Shown one piece after another: positions 52,983 through 61,199 of a stretch of DNA of 64,000 nucleotides; position 1 is the first letter of the stretch; every line of letters starts with the position of its first letter. The DNA lies in the NCBI RefSeq assembly GCF_051133435.1, contig NZ_JBPGNY010000002.1, forward strand, positions 248,001 to 312,000. The letters run 5' to 3'. The notes beneath the pieces are model-generated. The model had not been told where the DNA came from and searched no databases. It was given only the letters and a program-made list of their open reading frames with translations. Source of the DNA: JAAYAO01 sp051133435 (lineage in GTDB: Bacteria > Actinomycetota > Actinomycetes > Propionibacteriales > Propionibacteriaceae). A program made the translations under genes and the position numbers.

Positions 52983-53273
52983 TTACTTCCAGAAGGTGGC
53001 GATCACGAAGGCGGCGGCCATCATGCCCATGCCGATCAGGATGTTCCAGTCGCCCAGGGAGCTCATGCCGGGAACCGACTGGCCGGCGAGGTAGTACACC
53101 ACCAGCCAGGCAACACCGAGCAGGCCGCAGGTGACGAAGGCGGGTACGACCCATTTGCCGCTGCCGGCGTCGGGGGAGATGCGCTGGCGCTCCTCGCGTC
53201 GCTCGACCAACTGGTTCTGCCGCTTCAGCTTCTTCTTGTCTGCAGCAGCCTTGCGGACCTTCGATTCAGGCAC
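52983..53273 (-). CDS. crgA: Cell division protein CrgA
   Basis: 96 residues. A Lys/Arg-rich N-terminus (V-P-E-S-K-V-R-K) followed by two transmembrane helices separated by a short Gly/Asp loop, the CrgA layout. It interacts with FtsZ, FtsQ and PbpA in actinobacterial division. GTG 53273 is preferred since AAAGGAG is five to six bases upstream; GTG 53279 overlaps that site. Confidence 0.9.
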   Translation of the reverse strand: MPESKVRKAAADKKKLKRQNQLVERREERQRISPDAGSGKWVVPAFVTCGLLGVAWLVVYYLAGQSVPGMSSLGDWNILIGMGMMAAAFVIATFWK

Positions 53274-53361
53274 GCCCACTCCTTTTCACCGGCGCAACGG
53301 GTGTTACGTCCCGGGTAGCCTAACTATTGACACATTGAACTCCCAAGCACGCGAGGAAACC

Positions 53362-54087
53362 GTGACCGAGAATTCGTCCCGCCGGAGGATATCCGCGCGC
53401 TGGATGACCTTCGCGGTGCTCGTGCTGGCCGGGGCGATGGTCGCGATCAGTGCCCTCACCTCCCGCGGCGACGACCTGCGTCCCGACCGCAATACCGACC
53501 TGACCCAGTTGCTGGCCGCCGAGTCGGCGCGCAACAACGAACTCGCCGGGCGGGTCAGCGACCTGCAACGTGAGGTGGACGAACTCAGCCGGGCCAAGCA
53601 GCCCGGTGAGGTTCCCGGGCTCACCGAGGAGGCCGATCGGGCCCAGATGTCGGCGATGCGCGGGCCGGGGCTGACCGTCACCCTGGACGATGCCCCCTCC
53701 TCGGTGGAGGTACCCGGGGTGGACGACGACCTGTTGGTGGTGCATCAGCAGGACATCCAGGCGGTGGTGAACGCGCTGTGGTCCGGTGGGGCCGAGGCGA
53801 TGACGATTCAGGGGCAGCGGGTGATCTCGACCACCGGGGTGAAATGTGTCGGCAACACCGTGGTGCTGCACGGCATTCCCTATGCCCCGCCCTACCGGAT
53901 CACCGCGATCGGGGATCCGGTGCGGTTGCAGGCCGCACTGGATTCGTCCGAACCGATCCGGATCTACCAGCAGTACGTGGCCGCCTACGGCTTGGGCTAT
54001 TCGGTGAAGACCGAGGACAAGATCGAGATGCCGCCCTTCGAGCGCAGCACCGAGTTGAAGTACGCCCGTCCGCGCACCACCTCCTGA
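53362..54087 (+). CDS. DUF881 family protein
   Basis: 241 residues. An N-terminal membrane helix, a coiled-coil helix (E-S-A-R-N-N-E-L), then the DUF881 domain with M-R-G-P-G-L-T-V-T-L-D-D and I-Q-G-Q-R-V-I-S-T-T. The family occurs next to crgA in many actinobacteria; function uncertain, with an envelope or division role suggested by context. GTG 53362 has GAGGAAAC upstream. Confidence 0.85.
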   Translation: MTENSSRRRISARWMTFAVLVLAGAMVAISALTSRGDDLRPDRNTDLTQLLAAESARNNELAGRVSDLQREVDELSRAKQPGEVPGLTEEADRAQMSAMRGPGLTVTLDDAPSSVEVPGVDDDLLVVHQQDIQAVVNALWSGGAEAMTIQGQRVISTTGVKCVGNTVVLHGIPYAPPYRITAIGDPVRLQAALDSSEPIRIYQQYVAAYGLGYSVKTEDKIEMPPFERSTELKYARPRTTS

Positions 54088-54151
54088 AGCCCGGCTCACC
54101 GCTTGCGGCTGCGCGCGTTCAGGATGCCCGCCCGGATCGTGCCCGACGGGA

Positions 54152-54157
54152 TACCCT
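54152..54157 (+). promoter_or_regulatory. Putative -10 box for a leaderless lysS start
   Basis: TACCCT lies seven bases upstream of the GTG, with no ribosome-binding site between. Confidence 0.4.
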
Positions 54158-54164
54158 TTAGCCC

Positions 54165-55667
54165 GTGACCGACGTTGATGCCTCCGACCTGCCCGAACAG
54201 CTCCGCATTCGCCTCGAGAAGCGTGCCCGCCTGCTGAGTGAGGGAACCGAGCCGTACCCGGTTTCGGTCGACCGCACCCATTCGCTGGCCGAGGTGCGCG
54301 ATGCCTGGGGCCATTTGGAGGCCGGCGAGGAAACCGCCGAGGTGGTCGGGGTGGCCGGCCGGGTGGTGTTCCTGCGCAATACCGGCAAGCTGTGTTTCGC
54401 GACCCTGCAGGGTGGGTTCACCCCCGACCGCGACAGCGTGCGGTTGCAGGTGATGATCTCGCTGGCCGAGGTCGGTGAGGAAGCGCTGGCGGCGTGGAAA
54501 TCCGATGTCGACCTGGGTGACCACGTGTTCGTCGAGGGCCGGGTGATCTGCTCCAAACGCGGTGAGTTGTCGGTGATGGCGACCCGCTGGCAGTTGGCCT
54601 CCAAGGCGCTGCGGCCGTTGCCGACCCTGCACCACGAGCTGTCGGAGGAGGCGCGGGTGCGGCAGCGTCATGCCGACCTGACCGCCCGTCCCGAGGCCCG
54701 GGAGCTGCTGCGCACCCGGGCGGCGATCACCCGGTCGATGCGCGAAACCCTGCACCGGGAGGGCTACCTGGAGGTGGAGACGCCCGTCCTGCAGTTGATT
54801 CATGGTGGCGCGGCGGCCCGTCCCTTCCACACCCACCTCAACGCTTTCGACATCGACATGACGCTGCGGATCGCCCTGGAGCTGTATTTGAAGCGGACGA
54901 TGGTCGGTGGCGCCGACAAGGTGTACGAGATCGGCCGGATCTTCCGCAATGAGGGCATCGACTCGACCCACTCGGCCGAGTTCACCATGCTCGAGGCCTA
55001 CCAGGCCTGGGGTGATCAGCGCACGATCGCGGGGTTGATTCAGCGACTGATCGTCGACGTGGCCGATCAGCTCGGCTCCCGGCAGATCGAAACCCCGGAC
55101 GGGGTGATCGATCTGGACGGGGAGTGGCGCTGGCTCGGGGTCTACCCGGGCCTGTCGGAGGTGGTCGGTGAAGAGATCACCCCCGAGACGTCGCTGGCCG
55201 ATCTGCAACGTCTGGCCGACCGCCACGAGGTGGAGTACGACCCGGCCTGGTCGGATCAGAAGCTGGTGATCGAGCTGTTCGGCGAACTGGTCGAACCGCA
55301 CCTGCTGCAACCCACCTTCGTGTGCGACTACCCGCCGGCCGCCCAGCCGCTGGCCCGGCCGCACCGAACGGATCCGAATCTGATCGAGGCCTGGGACCTG
55401 ATCATCGGTGGCATGGAACGCGGCACCGGCTTCTCCGAGCTGATCGACCCGGTGATTCAGCGCGAGCGGTTGACAGCCCAGTCGTTGGCCGCGGCCGCCG
55501 GTGACCCCGAGGCAATGCAGTTGGACGAGGACTTCCTGGCCGCCCTGGAACTCGGGGCGCCGCCGATGGGTGGACTCGGGTTGGGGGTCGACCGGCTGGT
55601 GATGCTGTTCACCAATGTCGGGATTCGCGAAACGATTCTCTTCCCGCTGTTGAAACCGCAGGGCTGA
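54165..55667 (+). CDS. lysS: Lysine-tRNA ligase (class II)
   Basis: 500 residues. An N-terminal OB-fold anticodon domain (V-A-G-R-V-V-F-L-R-N) and a class II catalytic core with motif 2 F-R-N-E-G-I-D-S-T-H-S and motif 3 G-L-G-L-G-V-D-R-L. It charges tRNA-Lys. The LysX membrane extension is absent. A leaderless start is likely. Actinobacteria often have a second lysyl-tRNA synthetase; whether this is the only one is not visible. Confidence 0.93.
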   Translation: MTDVDASDLPEQLRIRLEKRARLLSEGTEPYPVSVDRTHSLAEVRDAWGHLEAGEETAEVVGVAGRVVFLRNTGKLCFATLQGGFTPDRDSVRLQVMISLAEVGEEALAAWKSDVDLGDHVFVEGRVICSKRGELSVMATRWQLASKALRPLPTLHHELSEEARVRQRHADLTARPEARELLRTRAAITRSMRETLHREGYLEVETPVLQLIHGGAAARPFHTHLNAFDIDMTLRIALELYLKRTMVGGADKVYEIGRIFRNEGIDSTHSAEFTMLEAYQAWGDQRTIAGLIQRLIVDVADQLGSRQIETPDGVIDLDGEWRWLGVYPGLSEVVGEEITPETSLADLQRLADRHEVEYDPAWSDQKLVIELFGELVEPHLLQPTFVCDYPPAAQPLARPHRTDPNLIEAWDLIIGGMERGTGFSELIDPVIQRERLTAQSLAAAAGDPEAMQLDEDFLAALELGAPPMGGLGLGVDRLVMLFTNVGIRETILFPLLKPQG

Positions 55668-55677
55668 AGACCGATAG

Positions 55678-55710
55678 CGGCCCCGTCACCGAGTGGTGGC
55701 GGGGCCGTTT
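55678..55710 (+). terminator. lysS terminator
   Basis: A 13-bp stem (55678-55690 with 55695-55707, one wobble), a four-base loop and TTT. Confidence 0.8.
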
Positions 55711-55737
55711 CGTGTCATGAAGCTTCGTGTCATGGCT

Positions 55738-55805
55738 GAAAACGCACCCCGGAGCGGGGTATCCGGTGCTTTCGGGCCCTATCGGCCACGGTGGGGTGCG
55801 TTTTC
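55738..55805. repeat. 13-bp inverted repeat with 42-base loop
   Basis: GAAAACGCACCCC and its exact complement enclose a loop that itself holds a CCCCG/CGGGG mini-hairpin (55747-55759). Confidence 0.6.
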
Positions 55806-55824
55806 ATCCATTCGGTCGAACGAA

Positions 55825-55858
55825 AGCGGCTCCGTCACCCATCGGTGGCGGAGCCGCT
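55825..55858 (-). terminator. Second copy of the lysS-type hairpin
   Basis: A 15-bp stem (55825-55839 with 55844-55858, one wobble), nearly the same sequence as the hairpin at 55678. On the minus strand it follows the large secreted protein gene by 28 bases and is followed by TTTCG, so it probably terminates that gene. Confidence 0.75.
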
Positions 55859-55885
55859 ATTCGTCAGGGCCCGAAGGCCGGGTGA

Positions 55886-57739
55886 TCAGTTACCCGTGTC
55901 GGGCAATCCGGTCACCTTCTTGTGCTTGACCGGCTTGGGCGGCAGCTTGTCGGACTTGCCACCGCTCAGCGCACAGGCCTTGGCGACCTCGCTCGAGCCG
56001 GGGAAGTCCCACACCCCGACCTCGTCGTAGGTGACCATGCCGTCCTCGGTGACCAGCACCATCCCCACACCCGGAGCACCGGTCATGAAGTCGTGCTTGA
56101 TCGTCCACTTGGCGAAGGTGATCGAATCACCGCTTCCGAGCACCGAGGCCTCATCGATCAACTCGCCGTCGTCCCAGATCTGCACGGTCTTCTGCTGGTT
56201 ATCACCGTGCTCGACCCAGATCGTCACCTCACAGCCATCACGGGTGATCTCGTCGGCCAAGATCTTCGACGGCAGCGGGTCGTAGGGCGGAGGCTGGTCG
56301 GACTGGCCGTCGGTTTCGGCACAGGCCGCCGACACCTCGGCCGAACCCGGGAAATCCCACCCGTCCAGGAAGGACTGGAAGTCACCCTCATCGGGGCCAA
56401 CACCGAAGGCCACACCCGGAGCGTCGGCCCCGATCTCGGCCTTGATCGTCCAGGTGACGTTCACCACCGAACCCGCCTTACCGGCCGGCACCGCAGCCTC
56501 ATAGATCGAGTTGCCTTCATCGAAGACCCACAGCGTCAACTTCTCGTCGCTGCCACGCTGCACCGGAATGGTCACCGTGCAGCCATCACGGGTGATCTTG
56601 TCCCTCTGGATGTCAGCGGTACCACCCAGGCCGCCCTCATCGTCGGCAGCGGGGCAGTTCGCGAGATCGGCACTGTTCAGCGCCTCTTCGGCAAGTTGTT
56701 CAGAACCGGACAGGACCCTGACCACCACGTTCTGACCGACGACCGGCTCAGTGATTTCCCATTCCACGGTGAAGGGGTCGCCTCCGGCGATCGCCGCATT
56801 CTCGTCGGCAGTAACGCGATGCTTCTGGCCGCCCTCATCGAAGAACGCCACGGCGTCCGCCCTATCAGTACCGGGGGTGACATTGGCGGTGACCGTGCAT
56901 CCCTCGACACTGGTGTTGACCGTGGTATCGACCGGCGGTTCAGGGGCGAGCAACCCACAACGTTCATTGATGGCGGCGAAGTCATTCGTGTGGTCTTGGC
57001 TGGCGAGGATTCTGCCATCCCCATCCAGCAACTCGACGGTGATCGTTTGCTCGGCACCACCGATGGCACGATGACCCGCCGTCAACAGGAAGTCGGGATA
57101 TGTGGTTTCACCCTCGACGAAGCTGTACTGAGTACGAGAAATCTCGCCGTGACTGTCCTTGATCACCCGCCAGCTCACGCCATCATTGCCGGCCGTGATC
57201 CGAGGGTTGATGACGCATCCGTCCACAGTGATCTCGTCGATCGTGGACGGCACCAAGGCCTGCTGGATCGAGGCGCCACCATCATCCTGGGTCTGGTCGG
57301 CATCATCCTGGGTCTGGTCGGCGTCGGGCTCGGCCAGCGGAGCCGCGTCCGTTGTCGCGCGCTTCTCGGCAGACTCTCCCGCAGCGGCCTTCTTGGCAGC
57401 CTCTTCTTCGGCGGCCTTCTTGGCAGCCTCTTCTTCGGCGGCCTTCTTCGCGGCTTCTTCCTCGGCGGCCTTCTTCGCAGCCTCTTCCTCAGCCGCCTTC
57501 TTGGCAGTCTCTTCTTCGGCGGCCTTCTTCGCGGCTTCTTCCTCGGCGGCCTTCTTCGCAGCCTCTTCCTCAGCCGCCTTCTTGGCAGCCTCTTCTTCGG
57601 CAGACGCGTCGTTTTGCGTCACCACGATGGCGTCTTCTGGTGTGTCGGACCCTGCCCCGTCGTCTGCGAACGCGGCGGGCCCCATCAGGCACGTCGCGCC
57701 CAGCAGGGCGGAGAGTGCCACGAATGCGGGCTTACGCAT
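55886..57739 (-). CDS. Large secreted repeat protein ending in LPDTGN
   Basis: 617 residues. Signal peptide (M-R-K-P-A-F, cleavage after A-F-A), then eight 9-residue A-E-E-E-A-A-K-K-A repeats (~47-118) forming a charged helix, an Asp/Gln linker, then four related beta domains, each opening with G-C and closing with a second Cys (~174/260, 280/361, 386/472, 502/588), implying one disulfide per domain. The chain ends K-K-V-T-G-L-P-D-T-G-N at the stop: a sortase-like LPDTG but no membrane helix or basic tail. ATG 57739 has AAAGGGGA upstream. No family recognised; probably surface or secreted adhesin-like. Confidence 0.7.
   Translation of the reverse strand: MRKPAFVALSALLGATCLMGPAAFADDGAGSDTPEDAIVVTQNDASAEEEAAKKAAEEEAAKKAAEEEAAKKAAEEETAKKAAEEEAAKKAAEEEAAKKAAEEEAAKKAAEEEAAKKAAAGESAEKRATTDAAPLAEPDADQTQDDADQTQDDGGASIQQALVPSTIDEITVDGCVINPRITAGNDGVSWRVIKDSHGEISRTQYSFVEGETTYPDFLLTAGHRAIGGAEQTITVELLDGDGRILASQDHTNDFAAINERCGLLAPEPPVDTTVNTSVEGCTVTANVTPGTDRADAVAFFDEGGQKHRVTADENAAIAGGDPFTVEWEITEPVVGQNVVVRVLSGSEQLAEEALNSADLANCPAADDEGGLGGTADIQRDKITRDGCTVTIPVQRGSDEKLTLWVFDEGNSIYEAAVPAGKAGSVVNVTWTIKAEIGADAPGVAFGVGPDEGDFQSFLDGWDFPGSAEVSAACAETDGQSDQPPPYDPLPSKILADEITRDGCEVTIWVEHGDNQQKTVQIWDDGELIDEASVLGSGDSITFAKWTIKHDFMTGAPGVGMVLVTEDGMVTYDEVGVWDFPGSSEVAKACALSGGKSDKLPPKPVKHKKVTGLPDTGN
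57386..57601 (-). repeat. Eight 27-bp tandem repeats inside the secreted protein gene
   Basis: Eight units encode A-E-E-E-[AT]-A-K-K-A. At the DNA level units 1-4 and 5-8 are near copies of each other, a 108-bp higher-order repeat. Confidence 0.85.
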
Positions 57740-57856
57740 AACGATTCCCCTTTGAATGCGGGCCCGTTCCCATCGCGAGCCCATCCCAACGTACTTGTCA
57801 CTTTATTAGTTCCCGGCCCCGCGTGGGGGTTATCGAGGAATCGTCTCAGCTACGAT

Positions 57857-57887
57857 CCGGTAACCCTATTGATCTTTCAATAACCGG
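57857..57887. promoter_or_regulatory. AT-rich palindrome in divergent promoter region
   Basis: TATTGA-TCTT-TCAATA (57867-57882) flanked by CCGGT on the left (with a five-base bulge) and ACCGG on the right. It is one of the few AT-rich spots, between the divergent secreted protein and DUF885 genes. Confidence 0.4.
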
Positions 57888-57950
57888 TCTTGGGTGGGTC
57901 ACCGGGTGCGACCCTGTCGGCCACGTGCCGGCGATGCCAGAATCGAACCC

Positions 57951-59660
57951 ATGAGCCGTCCGGAATCAGCCGTCGACCGCGTTGCCAACCAGTACGTGCG
58001 CGAACTCTCCGCCCTGTCACCGGGGGTCCGGATCGCGCTGGGGCACCCCGATCCGCCGGGCGCCCCCTTGCTGGACGACCACTCCCCCGACGGGGCCGCG
58101 AGGCGCAACGACCTGGCCGTGGACACCCTGCGTGAACTCGACACCGTCGAGGCAGTGGACGAGGTCGACCGCGTCACGATGGACGCGATGCACGAACGCC
58201 TCGAGGTCGCCGTCGAGAGCCACGAATGGGGCCTGCATCTGGGCGATGTCAACGTGATCGCCTCCGCGCTGCCCGAGATCCGCGACACCTTCGAACTCGT
58301 CCCCACCGACACCATCGGAGATCTCGAGTCACTGGCGAACCGGCTGGCCGAAGTACCGACCGCGATCGAGGGACACTTCGAGGCCATCGCCGCCGGACTG
58401 GCGATCGGGCGCCGCCCCGCCGAACGGCAGGTGCGCAAGGTCGCCGAACAGGCCCACGCAGCCGCTTCCGACGACGGGGCCCTGGCCCGCCGGCTGACCG
58501 AGATCACCGGCAACCACCCCGGCCTGCCCGACACCCTCGCCACTCGACTGGCCGAACAGACCGCGGTCGCCCGACGGGCATTCGGCGCCGCCGGAGACCG
58601 GCTGCTGACCGAGGTGCTCGACGGGGCCCGCGCCGAGGACGCCTGCGGCCGCGACGAATACCAGCTCGCCAGCCGACGTTTCCTGGGTACCTCGGTCGAC
58701 CTGGACGAGACCTACGAATGGGGGCTCGACCTGCTGCGCGGCATCATCGACGAACAACAACAGGTGGCCCGCGAGATCACCGGCTCACCCGACATCGACG
58801 CCGCCATCGCCGCCCTGGACGCCGACCCGGCACTGAAACTGCACGGCACCGAGGCCCTGCAACAGTGGATGCAGCAACTCGGCGATGCCGCGATCGCGGC
58901 CCTGGACGGTACCCACTTCGACATTCCCGAACCGCTGCACCGGCTGGAGGCGCGGATCTCCACCTCGGGCACCGGCGGCATCTACTACACCGGCCCCAGC
59001 GACGACTTCACCCGTCCGGGACGGATGTGGTGGGCGGTACCGGCAGGCAGCACCGAGTTCACCACCTGGCGGGAGACCACCACGGTTTACCACGAGGGCG
59101 TACCCGGTCATCACCTTCAGGTCGGTTACGCCACCGCCCAATCGGGTGAGCTCAACGATTGGCGGCGCAATCTGTGCTGGACCTCCGGGCACGGTGAGGG
59201 CTGGGCACTGTACGCCGAACGCCTGATGGCCGACCTCGGCTTCCTGGATCACCCCGGCGACCGGATGGGCATGCTGGACGCCCAACGGTTGCGAGCGGCC
59301 CGGGTGGTGCTCGACATCGGGGTGCATCTGGGCAAGCCGATGCCCGAACCCTTCGCCGGCGGCACCTGGACCGGCGGCGGGGTGTGGGACGCCGAACAGG
59401 CCTGGGAGTTCCTGAACTCCCAGGTGAGCATGGACGAGCCGGTGCTGCGCTTCGAGCTGGATCGCTATCTGGGCTGGCCGGGGCAGGCCCCGTCCTATTC
59501 GGTCGGCCAACGGGTCTGGGAACAGATCCGCGACGAGGCCCGCGCGCTGGCCGAATCCCGCGCCGGCAGGTTCTCCGCCAAGGCCTTCCACACCCGGGCC
59601 CTGAAGCTCGGCGGGCTCGGTCTGGACACCCTGCGCCGCGCCCTGGCACCGGGGCCATGA
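57951..59660 (+). CDS. DUF885 family metallopeptidase-like protein
   Basis: 569 residues. The DUF885 core is recognisable: Y-H-E-G-V-P-G-H-H-L-Q (an HExxxGHH-type zinc motif), followed by G-H-G-E-G-W-A-L-Y-A-E and Y-S-V-G-Q. No signal peptide. Members are poorly characterised hydrolases. ATG 57951 is preceded by CAGAAT seven bases upstream, a possible leaderless arrangement. Confidence 0.85.
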   Translation: MSRPESAVDRVANQYVRELSALSPGVRIALGHPDPPGAPLLDDHSPDGAARRNDLAVDTLRELDTVEAVDEVDRVTMDAMHERLEVAVESHEWGLHLGDVNVIASALPEIRDTFELVPTDTIGDLESLANRLAEVPTAIEGHFEAIAAGLAIGRRPAERQVRKVAEQAHAAASDDGALARRLTEITGNHPGLPDTLATRLAEQTAVARRAFGAAGDRLLTEVLDGARAEDACGRDEYQLASRRFLGTSVDLDETYEWGLDLLRGIIDEQQQVAREITGSPDIDAAIAALDADPALKLHGTEALQQWMQQLGDAAIAALDGTHFDIPEPLHRLEARISTSGTGGIYYTGPSDDFTRPGRMWWAVPAGSTEFTTWRETTTVYHEGVPGHHLQVGYATAQSGELNDWRRNLCWTSGHGEGWALYAERLMADLGFLDHPGDRMGMLDAQRLRAARVVLDIGVHLGKPMPEPFAGGTWTGGGVWDAEQAWEFLNSQVSMDEPVLRFELDRYLGWPGQAPSYSVGQRVWEQIRDEARALAESRAGRFSAKAFHTRALKLGGLGLDTLRRALAPGP

Positions 59661-59743
59661 GCCTCTCCCCGGACGAGCGCGACGACGCGCCTGATGGATT
59701 CTTTCACCCTCACGCCCCGAGAACCCGTGGAAGACTGGATCCC

Positions 59744-59911
59744 ATGAGCCACGTCGACCAACACCTGCCCGAGGAGTTCAGCTGGGAGGAATCCGATGAC
59801 CTCTCACCGCGTTCCAGCTGGCTGCGGTTGGCAGTGGCGACCGTGGTGTTCGGGCTGATCACCGGGCTGCTGCTCGGGGTCGGCGGCATGGTGATGCTCG
59901 CCTTCGGCTGA
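59744..59911 (+). CDS. Small single-pass membrane protein
   Basis: 55 residues. An acidic N-terminus (P-E-E-F-S-W-E-E-S-D-D) and one long hydrophobic helix at the C-terminus. No family recognised. It lies 84 bases after the DUF885 gene, with weak start signals. Confidence 0.45.
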   Translation: MSHVDQHLPEEFSWEESDDLSPRSSWLRLAVATVVFGLITGLLLGVGGMVMLAFG

Positions 59912-59931
59912 GCTGTCCGGCGTCCGGTCGC

Positions 59932-59946
59932 GGGGCGAAGCGCCCC
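59932..59946 (+). terminator. Small hairpin downstream of the small membrane protein
   Basis: GGGGCG and CGCCCC around AAG, 20 bases after the stop; no T run. Confidence 0.35.
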
Positions 59947-59975
59947 CGGGTGCTTATTTATTGGGGTCGCGGCCC

Positions 59976-59981
59976 TAGAGT
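59976..59981 (+). promoter_or_regulatory. Putative -10 box for a leaderless start
   Basis: TAGAGT lies six bases upstream of ATG 59988, with no Shine-Dalgarno sequence. Confidence 0.45.
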
Positions 59982-59987
59982 GAACCC

Positions 59988-61199
59988 ATGAGCTACGGCC
60001 AGAACCCGCCGCCCGGTCAACCGTACGGTGCCCCTTACGGGCAACCCCAGCCCTATGGGCAGCCGCCGCAGCCCCCGCAGGGGCCGGGGCCGGGGCAGTA
60101 CCCCCAGCAGCCTCCTTACCAGCAGCAGCCCCAACAGCCCCAGCAACCTCAGGGCTACCCGTCGGCGCCGCAGCAGCAGGAGGGCTTCCGTCCGCCGATG
60201 CCACCGCCCCCGGCGGCCACCGGCCCGGTGCGGCGCGATCACCTGCTGCCGGTCAGCAGCACCGATGACATTCCCGGGGCCACCGTCGGCAAGCACATCG
60301 GTGACGTGATCGGTGTGGCGTTGCGGCCGAAGGGTCCGCCGAATGCCGCCCTGGCCACCACCAGCCGTCAGGATGCCGTGGAGGCGATGGTGCGGATGGC
60401 CGACGAGGCCGGCGCCGATGCCGTGGTCGGTTGGCGGTTGGAAACCGCCGAGGCCGGCCCGGTGTGGGAGATCATCGCCTACGGCACCGCGGTCACCCTG
60501 CGGCCGGCCCGGGCCAAGACCTCCGAGGACGACGAGCATGACGTGTTGATGGTCGACGACGCCGACGAGTCGGTGGATCTACCCGGGCAGTCGGGTACCG
60601 AGCAGACGTCCGGTGATCCCACGGCGAGTCACTCATTGCTCACCGAGCACGCTCAGGAACACTCCGACGATCCCGGCAGCGGGTTCGGCGCCGTCGAACC
60701 GGCCACCGACATCTTCCCGGTCGCCGGCGAGGAGTCCGAAGGGTCCGATACCGAGCCGAGCGACGATCGGCCCGCGGACGGACAGCCGGGCGAGGACGCC
60801 TCGGACACTGCACCGTCCGATGACGCCCCGGCCGGGGTCGATGCTCCCGAGCCCACCCCCGAAGCACCCGAAGCGCCGTCCTGGAGTACCGAGCACTCCG
60901 ACGAGCCGCAGCAGCCGGCCTCCTCCGATTCGGCCCCCTCGTGGAGCCACGAACCGCCCGCGGCGCCGGCACCGCCGGATCCCGGCCCCGGTGGCTGGCC
61001 CTTCCAGTCGGCCGGCCAGTCGGAGCCTTACGGCCAGCAGCCCCATCAGCCCTACGGCCAGCAGCCGAGCCAGCCGTACGGGCAGCAGTCGGCACCCCCG
61101 TACGGGCAGGAACCGTCGGCCCCCTACGGGCAGCAGCCGCACAATCCTTATGGTCCCCCGCCCGGTGAACCTCACCAGGGAGGTGGTGATTCTCGATGA
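59988..61199 (+). CDS. YbjQ-domain protein with disordered Pro/Gln/Tyr-rich arms
   Basis: 403 residues. The N-terminal ~80 are P-Y-G-Q/Q-P-P-rich and disordered. Residues ~86-172 match the YbjQ (UPF0145, putative heavy-metal-binding) fold: D-D-I-P-G-A-T-V, G-D-V-I-G-V-A-L-R-P, M-A-D-E-A-G-A-D-A-V-V-G-W-R, Y-G-T-A-V. Then an acidic Asp/Glu/Ser/Pro region and a C-terminus of Y-G-Q-Q-P repeats. Such PYGQQ arms are common in actinobacterial membrane-associated proteins. Function unknown. It overlaps the HAD gene by four bases. Confidence 0.75.
   Translation: MSYGQNPPPGQPYGAPYGQPQPYGQPPQPPQGPGPGQYPQQPPYQQQPQQPQQPQGYPSAPQQQEGFRPPMPPPPAATGPVRRDHLLPVSSTDDIPGATVGKHIGDVIGVALRPKGPPNAALATTSRQDAVEAMVRMADEAGADAVVGWRLETAEAGPVWEIIAYGTAVTLRPARAKTSEDDEHDVLMVDDADESVDLPGQSGTEQTSGDPTASHSLLTEHAQEHSDDPGSGFGAVEPATDIFPVAGEESEGSDTEPSDDRPADGQPGEDASDTAPSDDAPAGVDAPEPTPEAPEAPSWSTEHSDEPQQPASSDSAPSWSHEPPAAPAPPDPGPGGWPFQSAGQSEPYGQQPHQPYGQQPSQPYGQQSAPPYGQEPSAPYGQQPHNPYGPPPGEPHQGGGDSR

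Noticed and set aside
54165..55667. LysX (lysyl-phosphatidylglycerol synthase)
   Set aside because: The membrane-flippase half of LysX is missing and no in-frame extension exists; this is a plain lysyl-tRNA synthetase.
57936..57956. tRNA-like GAATCGAACCC segment before the DUF885 gene
   Set aside because: No acceptor, D or anticodon arms can be drawn around it; chance match to a T-loop.
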